Source: Oopsacas minuta (lineage: Eukaryota; Porifera; Hexactinellida; Lyssacinosida; Leucopsacidae). Taken from it: 64,000 nt of DNA. The notes below the pieces were generated by a model. It was not told where the DNA came from. It ran no database searches and saw only the letters and a program-made list of their open reading frames with translations. The position numbers and the translations under genes were made by a program. Every line of letters starts with the position of its first letter. The first letter of the stretch is position 1. Location: assembly GCA_024704765.1 (NCBI GenBank), contig JAKMXF010000325.1:225171-289170 (forward strand). The letters run 5' to 3'. This document shows positions 11,291-21,527 of this stretch, piece by piece.

Positions 11291-11384
11291 CTGATAAACC
11301 GTCACTAGTGCGTTTTCGATTCAGAATTAATATCAATGATCTAAAGATGTTTTTTGTAATTATATAATTTTCAATTAGAAAAAA

Positions 11385-11480
11385 TTTTATTGAGTTATAT
11401 TAGTTATCATGGATGGCACATCTTTTGGCCAATATTCACTTAAAACTCGATTGTCCGAGAGTTTTAGTTGTATCAGTCCA
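11385..11480 (+). repeat. Single arm of the foldback MITE family
   Basis: TTGAGTTATATTAGTTATCA followed by TGGATGGCACATCTTTTGGC and TAAAACTCGAT matches the arms of the foldback element at 14552-14940 and the single arm at 23461-23540. Just after it, CAGTGGCGTAGCCA near 11502 resembles a hAT end whose partner I could not find. Confidence 0.55.
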
Positions 11481-12690
11481 GCCAATATGTACTACATACC
11501 CAGTGGCGTAGCCACACCCGGACCTGCCCGGGAACGTGCTATTTTATATGTAGCGCGCCTAAATGAGTCCTCGATATCACATACGCGCCTAGACTATTTG
11601 AATTTTCGAAGCATCAAACTTAAATTTTTAAGCAAACCATACATCCATTACATATAACACGGTTAATAGTCATCTAGAATCTTCAATATACAAATACGTT
11701 TATTGTGCAATAATAATTAACTGTTGACCTAACATTATATATTTATCCTTATTCATTGTCTCTCTTAGCCAAATTACCTCAGCCAATTGAATTCTTCTTA
11801 TAAACTTTAATACAATTCAATTGACCTTTATGATTGTTACGTAACCCATTACATCATTGGTCGAAATTAGGCGCATACAGCGCGTGACACGCACCTAACT
11901 CCTAACTATACAATTTTTTGTAAATACGCTCCTGGATGAAAGTCTGCATACAATGTATCCCATAATAAGAATAATATATTCGCTCAACAAAGATTGAATT
12001 GATTTATCATTTTGTCAATAAATATGAAAGAAAACGAGTGGGTTTAAACAGTAAAAACAATAATACGAATTGACAGACTATTAATACTAACGCCAACTGT
12101 CAAAATGTGATCGTCTTATCCGGAAATCGTATTAACGAATAACGTTCAACTAAAGTTCATATCAACTTACATTTGACGTTAGGTCAGGTGATGTTAAAAT
12201 AAATGAAATCTATCCAGAGGCATTATTCACTGACAATCAAAATTCCAAGAAATATGTTTACAAAGAATTGGAAATTTGCCAAGAATTCTTCACCAATTTA
12301 TAGAACTTTGGATATAATTTAATTAAATTTCAAGGTTGCATTAACTCATTTTGAGTTTGAAGAATCTATTCATTTTCTTGAATGAATGAATGAGTTGGTT
12401 GTGATCCAATGAATGGGTTGGATGAATTGACAACACGATTCGGGCCCGGAGGTATGAAAAGTCTACATTATCTATTCCAAGAATTGGGAAGCATCTAGAT
12501 ATTGATGAACCAAATTATTCTACTTTCTACTTTTGCCGTACCTGCAATATGTTAGTTCATTATGTTTAATATATTTCGAGTTTAACTCCTGGCTATGAAA
12601 CAAGGTGAGCTAGTAGCCAAAAATGATTTAGGTGATTTTGTGAAAGAAAAATAAATGAGTTCGGATCAATAGTATTTCATGGAAAATATT
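11481..12690. other. Intergenic, no gene seen
   Basis: AT-rich. Apart from the hAT-like end near 11502 and simple ATGAATGAATGA-type sequence near 12380, I see nothing to annotate. Confidence 0.4.
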
Positions 12691-12698
12691 GTCCAAGA

Positions 12699-12790
12699 CA
12701 GACTGGTGGTGTAGCTCAGGGTTACTTGTTTGTGTTATTATTAGGGGAAGGGGGCAAACCCCGGGTTCGCCTGACCCTGACTGTTTTTGG
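12699..12790 (+). repeat. Possible tRNA-derived SINE fragment
   Basis: GACTGGTGGTGTAGCTCAGG resembles a tRNA 5' half with an A box. About 50 bases later CCCCGGGTTCGCCTGACC resembles a B box. Two other copies of the start (ACAGACTG.T.GTGCAGCTCG) are at 32538 and 61786, so it is a dispersed repeat. It does not fold as an intact tRNA by eye. Confidence 0.4.
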
Positions 12791-13384
12791 ACACATGGAT
12801 TTGAGAAATATTTCAGGTTAAATACAATACCAAGTTATGTTCACTTTGATATAAAAACAATAATTATCCTACGATTACCTTCTGACTAATAATTGAAATA
12901 AAATTTCTAGCGTCATTTAGGAATATACGGAAAATGTGTGAAATTATGACAAATCGCATGATAAATCTGTAAATTTGTAACTCTCAAGATCTAAATTATC
13001 AATATCAGACTCTACGCACCCGATTACCCCTGACAACATATTGAAACTTAATATATAGTATGATTTTGAATATTCCATGAAAAGGAGCGAAATATAGTTG
13101 TAAAAATTTCAATTCCTCCGACCCACCTAATGTATATATATATACCAATTTACATGTAAATCGGATTGCTAGATTTCGCAAGCCGCGCCGATGGACGGAT
13201 GGACGTAAGGATTTCGCACAAATCTCATGCTCTTAGAGAATCTCTCTATAGGTGCTGCACGAATAAATATTGAACTAAAGATTATAGTGAAAATAGTATT
13301 TAATACAAACTTGATCAAATCAATGAATAACCAATAACTAGCAACTAACAAGTAACAACTAACAGATACATATATAACTAACAA

Positions 13385-13560
13385 ATGCTCTAGGCAGAAA
13401 CTTGCTCCTCGGTTGAACGGTGTAAATAACTATTAGTACAAGTAATACCTATTATTGTTAACATCTGATATTTCTGCCATAAAATAGTATATTAAGAATG
13501 CAACTTACGAGATACAGCACAAAATTATTCCCTCGATGATGCCGTATCTCGGAGGTTTAT
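13385..13560. repeat. Interspersed repeat shared with 43550-43700
   Basis: Both loci share in order AACTTGCTC, a GATATTT.(A/G)CC-type block, an ATAGTA.ATTAAG-type block, GAGATAC and CCGTATCTCGGAGGTTTA. This copy overlaps the 3' end of the ISG12-like exon on the other strand. Confidence 0.65.
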
Positions 13561-13912
13561 TCCTTTTTCTTTTTTGCCATTTTTTTCCAGCAAACAGCCC
13601 ACTAACACCTCCAACTACTGTTCCTACAATCCCTCCACCAATTCCACCTGTTGCAGCTCCCACTCCCATAGCACCAGCAACTGTTGCTGTTGCTCCAATA
13701 CTCTGTGCTATAGCAAAAGCCGATCCTGCTGCAACAGCAGGACCCTGTATAGCAGCAGCTATGCTACCAGCAGCTACACCTACTGCAGTAAACCCTATTG
13801 CAGGTAAAATGAATGGTGCTGCTACAGCACAAACCACTGCACCGCCTATAGCTCCTGCTGTTACACCTGCTCCCGTTATAACTACGCCTACAATAATCGC
13901 CTTTTTTTCCTT
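13505..13912 (-). CDS. ISG12 (IFI6/IFI27)-like protein, one exon of a partial gene
   Basis: The exon reads in from a splice acceptor (TTTCTATCATTTAG, AG at 13914-13913) in phase 0 and stays open for 135 codons to TAA at 13505. It encodes a Gly/Ala-rich hydrophobic region with APFILPAIGFTAVGVAAGSI and later AFAIAQSIGA. This matches the vertebrate IFI6/IFI27 core (LPAIGFT.AGIA..S, then a Gly-rich segment with an LQS-x-GA-like end). Family members are small membrane proteins, largely mitochondrial in mammals, with reported effects on apoptosis. Upstream exons were not found. The last ~20 residues (from NKPPRYG) come from an interspersed repeat, so the native C terminus may be lost; a GTAAGT donor overlaps the stop. 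It could be a pseudogene. Confidence 0.65.
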   Translation of the reverse strand, partial: KEKKAIIVGVVITGAGVTAGAIGGAVVCAVAAPFILPAIGFTAVGVAAGSIAAAIQGPAVAAGSAFAIAQSIGATATVAGAMGVGAATGGIGGGIVGTVVGGVSGLFAGKKWQKRKRNKPPRYGIIEGIILCCIS

Positions 13913-14210
13913 CTAAATGATAGAAACATTTTGATGATAAAGTACTTATTTAGGACCTACATAATCCGACACCTGTGTAAACCGAATGAAAAGTATAACC
14001 CTACACTATTTCATTCTAACTAGTAATATGTCTTGGGTAATTATACATACAATATTACATGTGCATTATTAGTGTCATAGCAAAATGAATATATTGCATT
14101 TGCATTCAATCGAACATTAGATACAAATGCAAGAAATATACACCACCAGGCTGTGAAAAATATAAACTTTCATAATATTTACTACACAGCTTACGTAACT
14201 ATAGCCATAG

Positions 14211-14285
14211 CCTACTAAAGATAAGGCCTGCCCACTTCCTCTTATCCCTGGTCAAAAGTAGTGATCACCCCTTATCTTTAGTAGG
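14211..14285. repeat. Perfect 16-bp inverted repeat (hairpin)
   Basis: CCTACTAAAGATAAGG at 14211-14226 is exactly complementary to CCTTATCTTTAGTAGG at 14270-14285, with a 43-base loop. It may be the ends of a very small MITE. Confidence 0.6.
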
Positions 14286-14551
14286 CCATGTTATGCCTAT
14301 TCACGGTATTTAACCATGGATTACTTCAGTCTATCAATTTGATAGGCAATTCTAATATTCTCAATTATATAAGATTGGCACATTTTGGCTCGAATATCAC
14401 GTTATCTGATTTCCAACAGTAAATATGTTGTAAAACATGTGCTATTTCAAGCCCAGTTAATCGAAAAACTACTGCAACTTCGATTCCAAAATTAACAGCA
14501 AGTACTTTAGGGATGTTTCCATACAATATATGGAAATTCTGTGATAAAATT

Positions 14552-14940
14552 GTCAAGTTACTGAGTTATATTAGGTATCATAGATGGCACATATGTGGTC
14601 AAATCCCCTTATAACTCGATAGTCGCTTGAGTTATTATCAAATGAGTCAAGCCGCTATGTTCTAATTACACAATTTCCCAGGCCCATGTAATACATTTGA
14701 TACGATTTCTTTTACCGGTGTGACGCAATCGTGAATATGCCCATATTTGGTCATTACCAGGATAACGCAATAGTGCTTCAAGATATCGTATCAGAATGTA
14801 TTAAAAGGTTATGGGAAGTTGGGTATATAGTAGATATTGGCTGGACTGATTTGACCATAACTCTAGCGACTATCGAGTTATAAGTGGATATTGCCAAAAC
14901 ATGTGCCATCTATGATACCTAATATAACTCAGCAAGGTGA
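14552..14940. mobile_element. Foldback MITE with ~85-bp arms
   Basis: The left arm includes CTGAGTTATATTAGGTATCA, a GATGGCACAT-like block and TATAACTCGATAGTCGCT. The right arm (14849-14940) is its reverse complement with only a few differences. The ~210-bp centre is non-coding. Single arms at 11385 and 23461 show that it is a dispersed family. Confidence 0.75.
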
Positions 14941-15367
14941 CAGCTTTATAATTACAAAATCATGTATAAATATCCTTAGATCACTTGATAAGAATTGTGG
15001 AATCGAAGATGCACAAGTGATCGTTTGTCAGCTGTAAAAATGAGCATGTTTAACATATTGCCATTTAACCAAACAGATGACGTCATTTAAAACTGGCATT
15101 ACAGTTTTTTTGCATCTATTTCTTGGCATGAAATAAAAGTAAGATACCGGTTATGACTGTAATTGGATGACATTGTTTGTGTAATTGTTTAACTAACAAT
15201 AATACAATTATTAGAGCCAAAATGCACCAATTTTATATTATTGAGAATAATCAAATAACAAGTCAAATTTTATAGACTTGAACTAATCCATGGTCCAGGA
15301 AATTCTAGACCGTGAACAGGCTTGGTATCGTAGTTGTGATTTACTAGTATTAGGTGGATTCCAAATA

Positions 15368-15617
15368 CACTCCCTGGCCAAAAGTATTGGAACACCATAC
15401 CACTAATGACACATGTGGCATTTAGAACTTTGTGAGAATATATGTATTGAATATTCTGTGGATATATCAGAAAAGGCGATTGTAATGATAAAATTTATGA
15501 TAGAATTAAGTTCACAAATGTTTGAAACTATCTTCAGCCTATACAACTAAAGTAAATGCATAATTATTCCAAGTGTCAATTCTGGCCGAGTGTTCCAATA
15601 CTTTTGGCCAGGGAGTG
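15368..15617. mobile_element. Tc1-type MITE, 250 bp
   Basis: CACTCCCTGGCCAAAAGTAT at 15368 is repeated in inverted form up to 15617, the match extending to about 28 bp. TA flanks both ends (15366-15367 and 15618-15619). The GGCCAAAAGTATTGGAACAC ending is a widespread Tc1 terminal motif. There is no coding content. A mariner has inserted only 4 bp to the right. Confidence 0.9.
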
Positions 15618-15623
15618 TATGTA

Positions 15624-16932
15624 CTAGGTTGTCCAAAAAGTTCGCGGAATTTTATCCCTAGTTTGTGTTATATACACTATCAATTAGCCCATTGTTTCGA
15701 TTAATTGTAATATCCCTTATCTCAATTATCCTAACTTTTGTAATCAAAAAGTTTGGTTTAGGTATTCTTTTAGCATCATTTACGATTGTCGTATTTTTTT
15801 CTAAAATGGAAAACTCAGAAGATGGGAAACGATATATCATTTGGTTTCTCTGGAAACAAAATAAAAGTGGAAGCGAGATTCTCTACGAGATGGAAAAGGT
15901 TTATGGTAGTAAATGCCCTGGTAAATCGATGGTTTACAAATGGATTGACAGATTTAATGATGGGCATTCAACTGTTGATGATAACCCAAGACCTGGTCGT
16001 CCGAAAACATGTTCCAACCAAGAAAATATCAAAATTATATCAAACATTCTTGATAAAGATAGACGTGTGACTCTGCGGCAGTTAGAGGAAGAATTGGGGA
16101 TGTCAAAATCAATACTTGATAAGATTCTAACTGAACAATTGGGAATGTCGAGAGTTCTTTCTCGTTGGGTTCCCAAATTGTTATCTGAATCTGAAAGGAT
16201 TGAAAGGGTTCGTGTTTGTCGCCAGCTCTTACGGATTTCTAAGAAGGAGCCAAGGTTCTTTGATCGTTTAGTCACAGGGGACGAGACTTGGTTACATTTT
16301 TATGAGCCTAAGACAAGTTTACAGACGAGTCAATGGAAGCGTAGGCATGAAGCAACTCCTATTAGACCCAGAGCCGTCGCATCAGCAGGTAAACGGATGG
16401 CAACAGTTTTTGGGACACAAAGGGAATAATCATGATTGATTGGTTACCTAACAAAGTAACAATAAATACTGAATACTATGTTCAAGTTCTGAAGAAATTG
16501 CGCGAAACTATCAAGTCTAAGAGGCGTGGCAAGTTGAGTTCTTATGTTTTGCTTCAGCATGATAATGCTCCAGCCCATACCAGCAGGCGAACTTTGGATG
16601 AAATTCAACATTTAGGGTTCGAATTACTCCCACATCCCCCATACAGCCCAGATCTAGCGCCCAGCGACTACTGACTTTTTCAGAAATGAAAAGACCACTT
16701 AGAGGTAAACGTTTCAGCGATTTTGAGCACCTTAGGTCCGCTGTAAATTCATGGATTCAAGGTACCCCTGAAAAATTCTTCACCACAGGAATAAATAAAC
16801 TCACATCAAAATGGAAGAAATGTATCGAGGTTAAGGGTGAATTTATTGAAAACTATGAACAATAATTAGTTGAGTATGATCATTGATAAATAAAATATAT
16901 TTGCAATTCCGCGAACTTTTTGGACAACCTGG
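15624..16932 (+). mobile_element. DD34D mariner, near intact
   Basis: The terminal inverted repeats (AGGTTGTCCAAAAAGTTCGC from 15626, complement ending at 16930) match over about 28 bp with one difference. TA duplications lie at 15622-15623 and 16933-16934. The length is 1309 bp. It carries one transposase frame with only small lesions, suggesting recent activity in this lineage. Confidence 0.95.
15806..16865 (+). pseudogene. Mariner transposase (DD34D), nearly complete
   Basis: ATG at 15806 opens a frame with the paired helix-turn-helix DNA-binding region (residues ~5-120, with GRP near 70). WVPKLLSESER follows, then TGDETWLHFYEP with the first Asp. After a frame change near 16408, HDNAPAHTS carries the second Asp and YSPDLAPSDY the third. 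There are 34 residues between the second and third Asp, which defines DD34D. Lesions: a shift in the T-run at about 16407, a TGA where Trp is usual (16672-16674), and a shift in the next T-run. Each shift fits one missing T. With two bases restored the length would be about 353 residues, as expected. As written it cannot make a full protein. Confidence 0.9.
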
Positions 16933-16934
16933 TA

Positions 16935-17540
16935 CCTAATACTAACTCTCTACTCAATATCCCAACAATGAATAAAGTAAAATGCAATGCCATGGGGGCG
17001 CCACTACTGCCCCTTTCATATTTAGTTATTGATGGGAAACCAGAAATTTACTCAACATTTACAGGCATGATATATTTTCAAGTATCACGACTAGTCACAC
17101 CAAATACTTCTTTACACAATTGATATTACAATTTAGTCAGAGATTTTTAAGATGGCACGCTCATTTTAGCGGTTTCGCTAATAACTATGATATTAGAGTC
17201 TAACATTATGAGCGAGCGAAGCGAGTGAAATAGACTCTACCATGCGTGGAAAAGATAATCCATCGTATTATTCTACACTTACCTCTGTAAGGGGCATCTT
17301 TAATAACTATTATCAAGATATTTCTCGAAAAGTTGGTTGCTAAAAACGTAGTTTATAACAATGTAAACTTCCATGTACATGTTCAATTGTTAGTATATAT
17401 ACTTTATACTCATGTGAATACCTACAGACATCTCTCTAAACAGATATAATTACAAATTTATAAATTTTGTATTAGCAGTAATCCTATTATATTACACAAT
17501 TATTGAATAGTAGCGTGTATTGATTGCTAGGAACTCTCAC
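16935..17540. other. Intergenic, no recognised gene
   Basis: It contains GAGCGAGCGAAGCGAGTG near 17210, a short GC-rich word like those in the Helitron-like tails, but no second landmark. No gene is supported. Confidence 0.35.
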
Positions 17541-17541
17541 G

Positions 17542-18660
17542 CAGTGGCGTCGTGCTATATGTGACCGGGGGGGGTCGGGGCCCCCCAAATATTCTCCGAG
17601 CTCCCAAATCATTACTCCAAGGGACCAGATAAATGTCAACTTTCTGGAAGAATTGCAAATCAAACGTTATTTCTTGCGATGGGTTTCGGACCTGGATCCA
17701 GAACTTGTTGCACACTAGATTGAATTTGTGCCCCCCCACCCCCCATATTTCAATGCCACACGACATGAGGCACATACAGCTTCGTGGTTGTTGTTTATGT
17801 GCATTCGGAGCTTTGTGACTAAAAACAAATCCAACCGAAATATTGGGAGTGCCTAAAGGGATTTTCTATTCAATAAACGCTAACTAGTATTTGGAGCAGG
17901 GACCTCGCCATGATTTTTCACCCAGGTGGGCAAATACATTACCAGGGGGGCACGAAGTTCCCAGGCAAGACGAGGGGCAAAGTATTTTCCAGGGTTTAGC
18001 AGGAGGAATGCTTGGTGTTTGATCTATAAAGTTTCTAGTTCGGTATAACCATCTATATTTGGACGCCCCCTAACGCTTTAAATGGTTCGGGTCCATAACT
18101 GGCCTAGGATAGGGTTGTCAGATGTCGGGGTATGGAGGATTTGATTTCTTGTGAAGTATACATGCCTGCTAACTTTTGTCACATAAATTCCTAAACGAGC
18201 ACAAATTCCACCTGAAGACTAGAAAAATTTGTCTCACTCGTTCAAAGGTTACATCACCATAAGTCCTTGTAATACAGTAGATTCCGCTTGATAGAGCTAC
18301 TAGTTAATCGGGCCACTTGGTCAGAAACAGAACCATACAAATAGTGTTAATTGTTTCGGTTATTCGGGTCAAAATAGCCTGGTCCCAAGGTAACCCTATT
18401 AAGCGGATTCTACTATATGAAACTTTTTAGTAGCTGTTTGCCAAAATATGTATTTAGTGAGGCGCGCTATATATTCAAGTTAAACCATTCTTCAAACATT
18501 GGTGAAACATCCCAGGGAAAGAAATAGGTCCCTGCCCCAGAAAACACGCTGAGTGTCGGACGAACTTTGCCAGGGTTTGGACCTTTGAAAATCTGGTCCC
18601 GGAACAGGTATGGCATGAAAGGCTTGCGGCCCACCAAGTCACTTATAGCACGACGCCACT
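17542..18660. mobile_element. Non-autonomous element with CAGTGGCG ends, containing nested MITEs
   Basis: A perfect 17-bp terminal match, AGTGGCGTCGTGCTATA at 17543-17559 and its complement at 18644-18660, brackets 1.1 kb of non-coding DNA. The CAGTGGCG start is hAT-like, but I could not find an 8-bp duplication. A second inverted pair, CAGGGACCT near 17896 and AGGTCCCTG near 18527, and a Tc1-type MITE (18275-18415) lie inside, so the locus looks nested two or three deep. Confidence 0.6.
18275..18415. mobile_element. Tc1/mariner-type MITE (CAGTAGATTCC family)
   Basis: CAGTAGATTCCGCTTGATAG at the left and the complement of TAGTAGAATCCGCTTAATAG at the right form the terminal repeats, with TA at 18273-18274 and 18416-18417. 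Related ends appear at 51540-51575 and about 59155-59265. Confidence 0.75.
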
Positions 18661-19365
18661 ACAGCTGGGGTCTGGGCGGGCGCTGTAAGTCATCCAGTGG
18701 AGTCGGGGCGTAGCTCCTGGACTTTTGTACTGGAACGTTGGTTTGACTATCAAAACATTTCTCATAAATGCTTAATACACATTTTGGTTTTAGATTATTT
18801 ACCGTTTGATTTGTGCTTTGCGTATATTAAAATAAGATGGATACTTTTGCTCATAGTAATTTAGTGGATGCTGGTTATAAGAACATCGTCGTTAAATATT
18901 TAGGGGTAGTATATGGCACCGCGTTCCAGTATAATGTTCTTATATTCGGTGTAACAGCCTAGATTAACCTCCCCAACCAGGTTAACACTTGGTATAATCT
19001 GGGCTTGCCTGAATTAAGCCCCGGGGTTAATTTAGGCTAGCTCAGATAAATTGACTACAATATCCTAAAAATAGAAACAATATAATAATTTATCTTGTAA
19101 AGATAATCGTTTCCATTCGGCCCGCTTAAATTGCAGCGCCTGGTAAGCATATATACAATTTTCGGCTGTATTAGGGCTAAGAAATGAGCATGAAGTGAGG
19201 GATAGGGGGATAATCGATCGCAGATAACTAGTTAATGTTAATACAAAGATACAGAAGATAAAACAAATTTTGGATGTCTTTCACCCTAAACTGTATTCCT
19301 AATGAAATGCATATTCCGCAGGAAAATGATCTAATTGTGATATCCAATTTCACAAAAGTAAATAA

Positions 19366-20010
19366 TCTATATTATTAAATCTCAATTGTTGTTTGTTTGT
19401 CCTTTATCAAGGAAGGATTTACGGTATGCAATTTTGAAATTGTCACATAACTATGTATTTATTGTGTTTATCAAGGAAGTAAAATAGAATTCAATAAAAC
19501 TTCACTAAACATATCGGACATGCTGAATCTGAATTGCACACTTTTGGATTAATCATATGTAAATTTTTGTGGTTTTTATGAATATATAATAACAATGTTC
19601 CGAATCTCAAATATACATACAGGCTTGCTCTAAACGGCTACACAGGGGTAACTAAGTACGCTGAATCCGAATTTCGCATTTTCAAGTTTCTCATATGTCA
19701 ATTTATTGTTGTTTGTATGAATATAAAGTAAACAAATCTCAATATTGTGCTAGAATCAGCTTTTAAAGGCTATACTGAGGTAATCGAGTATGCTGAGTCC
19801 AAATATGATATTGCAAATATTTTCCGAATATTTGTTTACTCTTGAGGACATAAAGTAAGCAGATTTAAAGATTATGGCAGTATCGTGTTGCAGTAGTTAA
19901 GATAATGAGTTCATGTATCCGAGCTCTGTAGGAGCGAGTGTGGACACGAAGTGTTCGCAATCGCATAGCGCGAGCAATCGGAGTGCACTCGTAGTGAGCA
20001 TACTTGAGTA
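19366..20010 (+). mobile_element. Helitron-like non-autonomous element
   Basis: It begins TCTATATTATTAAATCTCAA then TTGTTGTTTGTTTGTCC, the same start as the minus-strand element at 9959. Next come about three ~130-bp modules (CTGAATCCGAATTT near 19661, TATGCTGAGTCCAAAT near 19788). It ends in a GC-richer tail with ACACGAAGTGTTCGC and GAGTGCACTC. The right end is approximate. Confidence 0.5.
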
Positions 20011-21470
20011 GATCTATAGTTTGTTTCATACACAGTGGCTTAACAACGGGGGGGCAATGGGGGCACGTGCCCCAGCTGCAGTGGTTATCTCGGTTTTTGG
20101 CGGGCACCTAAAAGTGCCAGTTTAGCAGCCATGAATGACACAGCGCGCCAGCCTTGATACTCAAATATTTACAGGATCAATTTGTTACCGTCCAAAAGTG
20201 CCCTGGCAGGAGAGTGCCAGTATTTATGATGACGAGAGGTTGAGAGCCTATGACATTGAAGATATATCATACTCGAAACTATTTGAAATAATAACTTAAG
20301 TGATTCACCTCAATTTACGAGGAAAGTGACGAAATTAATAGGTAAGATAATTGGAACTTTGTAATTAGGGATAATTATTTGTGGTGGAACCAGGTTGGAA
20401 ACTTTCAAATCAGCTCATGTAAATCTTGTGCCTTTATAGTAAATGTACAATTAATTAATTAATAAGCAAAAATGGCACACAAGATTTATATTTTAGTCGC
20501 AAAAACTGTGAGACTCACGGGTAACCCGTGAGGGTTGGCATCCATGGATTGGGGCGAAGGAATCAAATTTGAATGGTGGGGCCAAACTAGAGCATACTAT
20601 GTAGAGTTTTTGTTAGGGAATGACTGTTTGCACATTCATTATATTAATTATTTTGACTCATTTATGTTAATTTTCTCAAAATACATACCAGATTGTGATT
20701 GCAGTATTCAATTACATACAATATTATGAGAAATATTTATAGCTTAAGATGGTCTGTTAGCGTTTGTATTTCACAATTAAATGTTAATAATTTTAATGAG
20801 TAGATAATTTCTTTTACACGAATCAGGGAAAAATCCTAGTTATAACATCCAGTTGTATACATAACTAGACAATTATTCATATTAGGTTCATTAACATACT
20901 GAAATTATCTTGAATAGCTATTTATATTACAGAATTGCAAAAATATAATTGATAACAATATTTGATTAATATATTAGTTATAAATCTCCTGCAAACATCT
21001 GATTAAATTGTACGTAATGAGTGCTTATGAATCTATGAGTAATTAATATGAATTTGTTATTTTAAAATAAATTATTTCCTTTTTGTTAAATTGGATATCT
21101 CCATTAGGCCATTTTCCTGTTAATTATGTATTTTCATTAGGAATATAGTTTAGGGTGAAAGACATATAAAATTAGTAAAAATTGTTCATCAAAATTGTAA
21201 AATTGTATATATGCTTACCAGCGCTGTAATTTAAGCAGTGGAGAATGGAAATGATTATCTTTACAAGATAATTTATTATATTATTACTATCAAATGAATT
21301 CGATAGATTATCTCAGTTGAGGTGCTGTAAACCAATATCTTAGATATTTATAAGGTTCCCTTGTAATTTGAAAGCACTCTAGTCTTTGACACTAATTATG
21401 CATACGTATAATTTGGATATTGTAATCAGATAACCACTTGTAATAATACAGCATTACATATTCATAGATT
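20011..21470. other. Upstream region of the seven-helix gene
   Basis: No gene is supported. A hAT-like end, CAGTGGCTTAACAACGGGGG, lies near 20033 without a visible partner. 20501-20535 has a short inverted pair around CACGGGTAACCCGTG. The rest is AT-rich. Confidence 0.4.
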
Positions 21471-21490
21471 TTTACTATAAAATAGACAAG
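21471..21490 (+). promoter_or_regulatory. Possible TATA box
   Basis: TTTTACTATAAAATAG lies about 45 bases before the ATG of the seven-helix gene. A TATA-like word is common by chance in such AT-rich DNA, so this is weak. Confidence 0.25.
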
Positions 21491-21527
21491 GAAACAGAAC
21501 ATACATATGTACGTATATGTGAGTTAG

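Noticed and set aside
12699-12790. A tRNA gene
   Set aside because: A-box-like and B-box-like words are present, but no cloverleaf or acceptor stem can be formed; a SINE fragment is more likely.
13536-13916. 126-codon plus-strand open frame rich in Pro, Ala and Thr
   Set aside because: It is the complement of the ISG12-like exon; its composition is an artefact of the Gly/Ala-rich coding strand.
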